DNA of 5,851 nucleotides from Thermoproteota archaeon (GTDB lineage: Archaea > Korarchaeota > JAOZGF01). This document shows positions 4,569 to 5,851 of this stretch, piece by piece (the stretch's first letter is position 1; each line of letters opens with the position of its first letter). Under the pieces are notes generated by a model. That model saw nothing but the letters and a program-made list of their open reading frames with translations, was not told the origin of the DNA and did not search any database. Position numbers and translations under genes: made by a program. The DNA lies in NCBI GenBank assembly GCA_027491845.1, contig JAOZGF010000032.1, positions 1 to 5,851 of the forward strand. The letters are read 5' to 3'.

Positions 4569-5645
4569 ATGTTTAAAGCCATGGGTTGGGACGTTGGCGG
4601 AGCAAACATTAAAGCCTGCTTACTTGAAATAGATGAAGATAAAATTGGAAAGGTCAAGGTTGTGGTAAGATATTTTCCAATTTGGAAGAGAGGGAAAGAA
4701 AATCTTTGCAGAGTTATTAAGGATATTTATACTGGACTTGCAGGCGAGGAAGGGGCAGATGCTGTTGCATTAACCATCACGGCGGAACTCTCAGATGCCT
4801 TTTACACGAAGAGGGAGGGAGTTACGTTTGTTTTAGGCTGCTTCAAAAATGTCTTTGGCAACCAGAAAACCTGGGTTTTAGATGTGAACGGAAACCTTAA
4901 AAGTATGGAGGAAATTGAAGGGAACCCGCTTTCAGCTGCAGCCGCCAATTGGCAGTCAACGGGATGGATGGTTTCAAACTTTTTTGGTGAGGCGATAGTC
5001 ATTGACGTGGGAAGCACGACAACATCAATAATCCCAATTAAAAATGGAAGGGTCTCCGCCAAGGGTAAGACAGACCTTGAAAAACTCGTCCTTGGAGAGC
5101 TTGTTTACACCGGCGCACTTCGGACGAACGTCGCTGCGATAGTGAGCGAGGTCCCGCTTGGGAAGGTTATGGTTCCTGTTTCCTCAGAGTTTTTCGCTCA
5201 GTCAGCAGATGTTCACCTTGTCCTCGGAAACATTAAGGAAGACGAATACACGGTGGAGACCCCGGATGGGAGGGGGAAGTCAAGGGAGGAATGCCTTGCA
5301 AGGGTTTCAAGGGTTGTCTGCGGCGACATAGAGATGTTAGGTGAGGAGGAGATAAAGGGGATTTGCAGTTACGTTTACAAAAAACAAATAGAAAAGATAG
5401 AAATGGGTTTAAGGAAAGTTTTAACTGTTTTCAAGGAAAATAGGGTTGTCGCTGTTACAGCAGGTGTCGGTAAAGTTTTTTTAGCATGCCAAGCCGCTTT
5501 GAAAGCAGGTATAAGTAAAATAGTTGATTTAGGAAAGGTTATCGGTGAAAAACCTGCTTCAGCAGCTCCTTCAGCAGGACTGGCTTGGATGGTTGCCTGC
5601 AAAGAGAAAAGAAAAAGAATTAAATGGGAAGCCATGGCACACTAA
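4569..5645 (+). CDS. mfnF: MfnF-like methanofuran biosynthesis protein (H4MPT-linked C1 pathway hydantoinase/oxoprolinase-family protein)
   Basis: The 358-residue product matches the COG1548/TIGR03123-type family. It starts with GWDVGGANIKACLL (6-19), an ASKHA-type phosphate-binding motif. A second phosphate motif is IDVGSTTTSIIPI (145-157), followed by the family hallmark GELVYTGALRT (176-186), FFAQSADVHLVLG (208-220) and a late adenosine-type motif VTAGVGKVFLACQAALKAG (296-314). In Methanocaldococcus jannaschii MfnF joins the aminomethylfuran-methyl diphosphate made by MfnE to gamma-glutamyltyramine, forming the APMF-Glu core of methanofuran. Methanofuran is the formyl carrier of the archaeal C1 pathway, so the host probably has a formylmethanofuran-linked methyl branch. 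Related proteins also occur in methylotrophic bacteria with methanofuran analogues. The length is normal, no motif is missing, and no other mfn gene is visible in the window. Confidence 0.88.
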   Translation: MFKAMGWDVGGANIKACLLEIDEDKIGKVKVVVRYFPIWKRGKENLCRVIKDIYTGLAGEEGADAVALTITAELSDAFYTKREGVTFVLGCFKNVFGNQKTWVLDVNGNLKSMEEIEGNPLSAAAANWQSTGWMVSNFFGEAIVIDVGSTTTSIIPIKNGRVSAKGKTDLEKLVLGELVYTGALRTNVAAIVSEVPLGKVMVPVSSEFFAQSADVHLVLGNIKEDEYTVETPDGRGKSREECLARVSRVVCGDIEMLGEEEIKGICSYVYKKQIEKIEMGLRKVLTVFKENRVVAVTAGVGKVFLACQAALKAGISKIVDLGKVIGEKPASAAPSAGLAWMVACKEKRKRIKWEAMAH

Positions 5646-5657
5646 TGGTGTTGGGAG

Positions 5658-5677
5658 AAAAACTGTTTCGAGTTTTT
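5658..5677 (+). terminator. AAAAACT / AGTTTTT hairpin, terminator-like
   Basis: Perfect 7 bp arms (5658-5664 and 5671-5677) enclose the 6 nt loop GTTTCG, and the right arm ends in five T. It begins 12 nt after the mfnF stop and probably ends the mfnF transcript in part. It could instead be an operator for the next gene. Confidence 0.4.
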
Positions 5678-5691
5678 GAACAGGCTGTTTG

Positions 5692-5851
5692 GTGAGGAAC
5701 CTGTTACCTGAGCTCAACGAGGTTCCTAGGAGGAGGAAGAAACTGGGCTTAACACAGAAAGAACTGGCTAAGTTAGCCGGCGTAAGTCAATCCATGATAG
5801 CGAAGCTTGAGTCAGGAGACATAGATCCCTCTTACTCCAAGACGAAGGCTA
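5692..5851 (+). CDS. XRE-family helix-turn-helix transcriptional regulator, C-terminus missing
   Basis: The frame is open from GTG5692 to the right edge (53 residues visible). It reads [20 protein letters not shown] and continues [29 protein letters not shown]. This is a complete XRE helix-turn-helix core: [15 protein letters not shown] is the HTH and SMIAKLESG the recognition helix with its turn. The opening LPEL and the ending IDPSYS are typical from memory of archaeal regulators that carry C-terminal CBS domains (COG3620), so a CBS pair may follow outside the window. GTG5692 is chosen because a TGA lies at 5677-5679 in frame and no ATG precedes the domain. TTG5689 is an alternative and no good SD is present. 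The start overlaps nested inverted repeats that may be an autoregulatory site. Its targets are unknown. Confidence 0.8.
   Translation, partial: MRNLLPELNEVPRRRKKLGLTQKELAKLAGVSQSMIAKLESGDIDPSYSKTKA
5695..5727. repeat. Nested inverted repeats over the XRE gene start
   Basis: AGGAACCT (5695-5702) and AGGTTCCT (5720-5727) are perfect 8 bp arms, centres 25 bp apart. Between them lies TGAGCTCA (5709-5716), a perfect 8 bp palindrome close to the centre. This could be an autoregulatory operator or an mRNA hairpin controlling initiation. It also encodes protein, so chance is possible. Confidence 0.4.

Overview
This 5.85 kb window looks archaeal. The evidence is TATA-like boxes (TTTAWA type) about 35 to 70 nt ahead of starts, purine-rich Shine-Dalgarno (SD) sites of the GGAGGTGA kind, short T-runs after stop codons, heavy AGG/AGA arginine usage, and a methanofuran-biosynthesis protein (MfnF). 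The mix of MfnF, a MoaD/E1 pair and an XRE regulator of the archaeal CBS-linked type would fit a (hyper)thermophilic or deep-branching archaeon with tetrahydromethanopterin/methanofuran-linked C1 metabolism. A Thermoproteota or Bathyarchaeia-like lineage is possible, but the exact lineage cannot be read from the sequence.

Layout from left to right: (1) a class III PLP aminotransferase/racemase on the minus strand, cut by the left edge and open up to an unusual start near 848; (2) a divergent intergenic region of about 320 bp with candidate promoters, a repeated 9-mer and inverted repeats; (3) a plus-strand cyclase-family metal hydrolase (1171-1962); (4) a two-gene operon, moaD-like sulfur carrier (2078-2377) and its E1-like adenylyltransferase (2402-3442); (5) a palindrome-dense 123 bp gap; (6) a radical SAM protein of unassigned function with a CX4CX2C cluster motif (3566-4519); (7) mfnF (4569-5645); (8) a terminator-like hairpin and the start of an XRE-type helix-turn-helix regulator running off the right edge.

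The genes fall into functional blocks. The aminotransferase and cyclase are divergent and may share regulation; both chemistries suit amino-acid turnover, but no substrate is readable. MoaD plus the E1-like enzyme form a ubiquitin-like sulfur-transfer pair for molybdopterin/tungstopterin, thiamine or tRNA thiolation. MfnF points to methanofuran synthesis. The radical SAM enzyme sits between the sulfur-carrier pair and mfnF, has its own likely promoter and palindromic operator candidate, and is the least explained gene. No tRNA, rRNA, CRISPR array or insertion sequence was seen. Nothing here clearly amounts to a new system. The best leads are the non-canonical start of the aminotransferase, the palindromes ahead of the radical SAM gene, and the nested inverted repeats over the start of the XRE gene.
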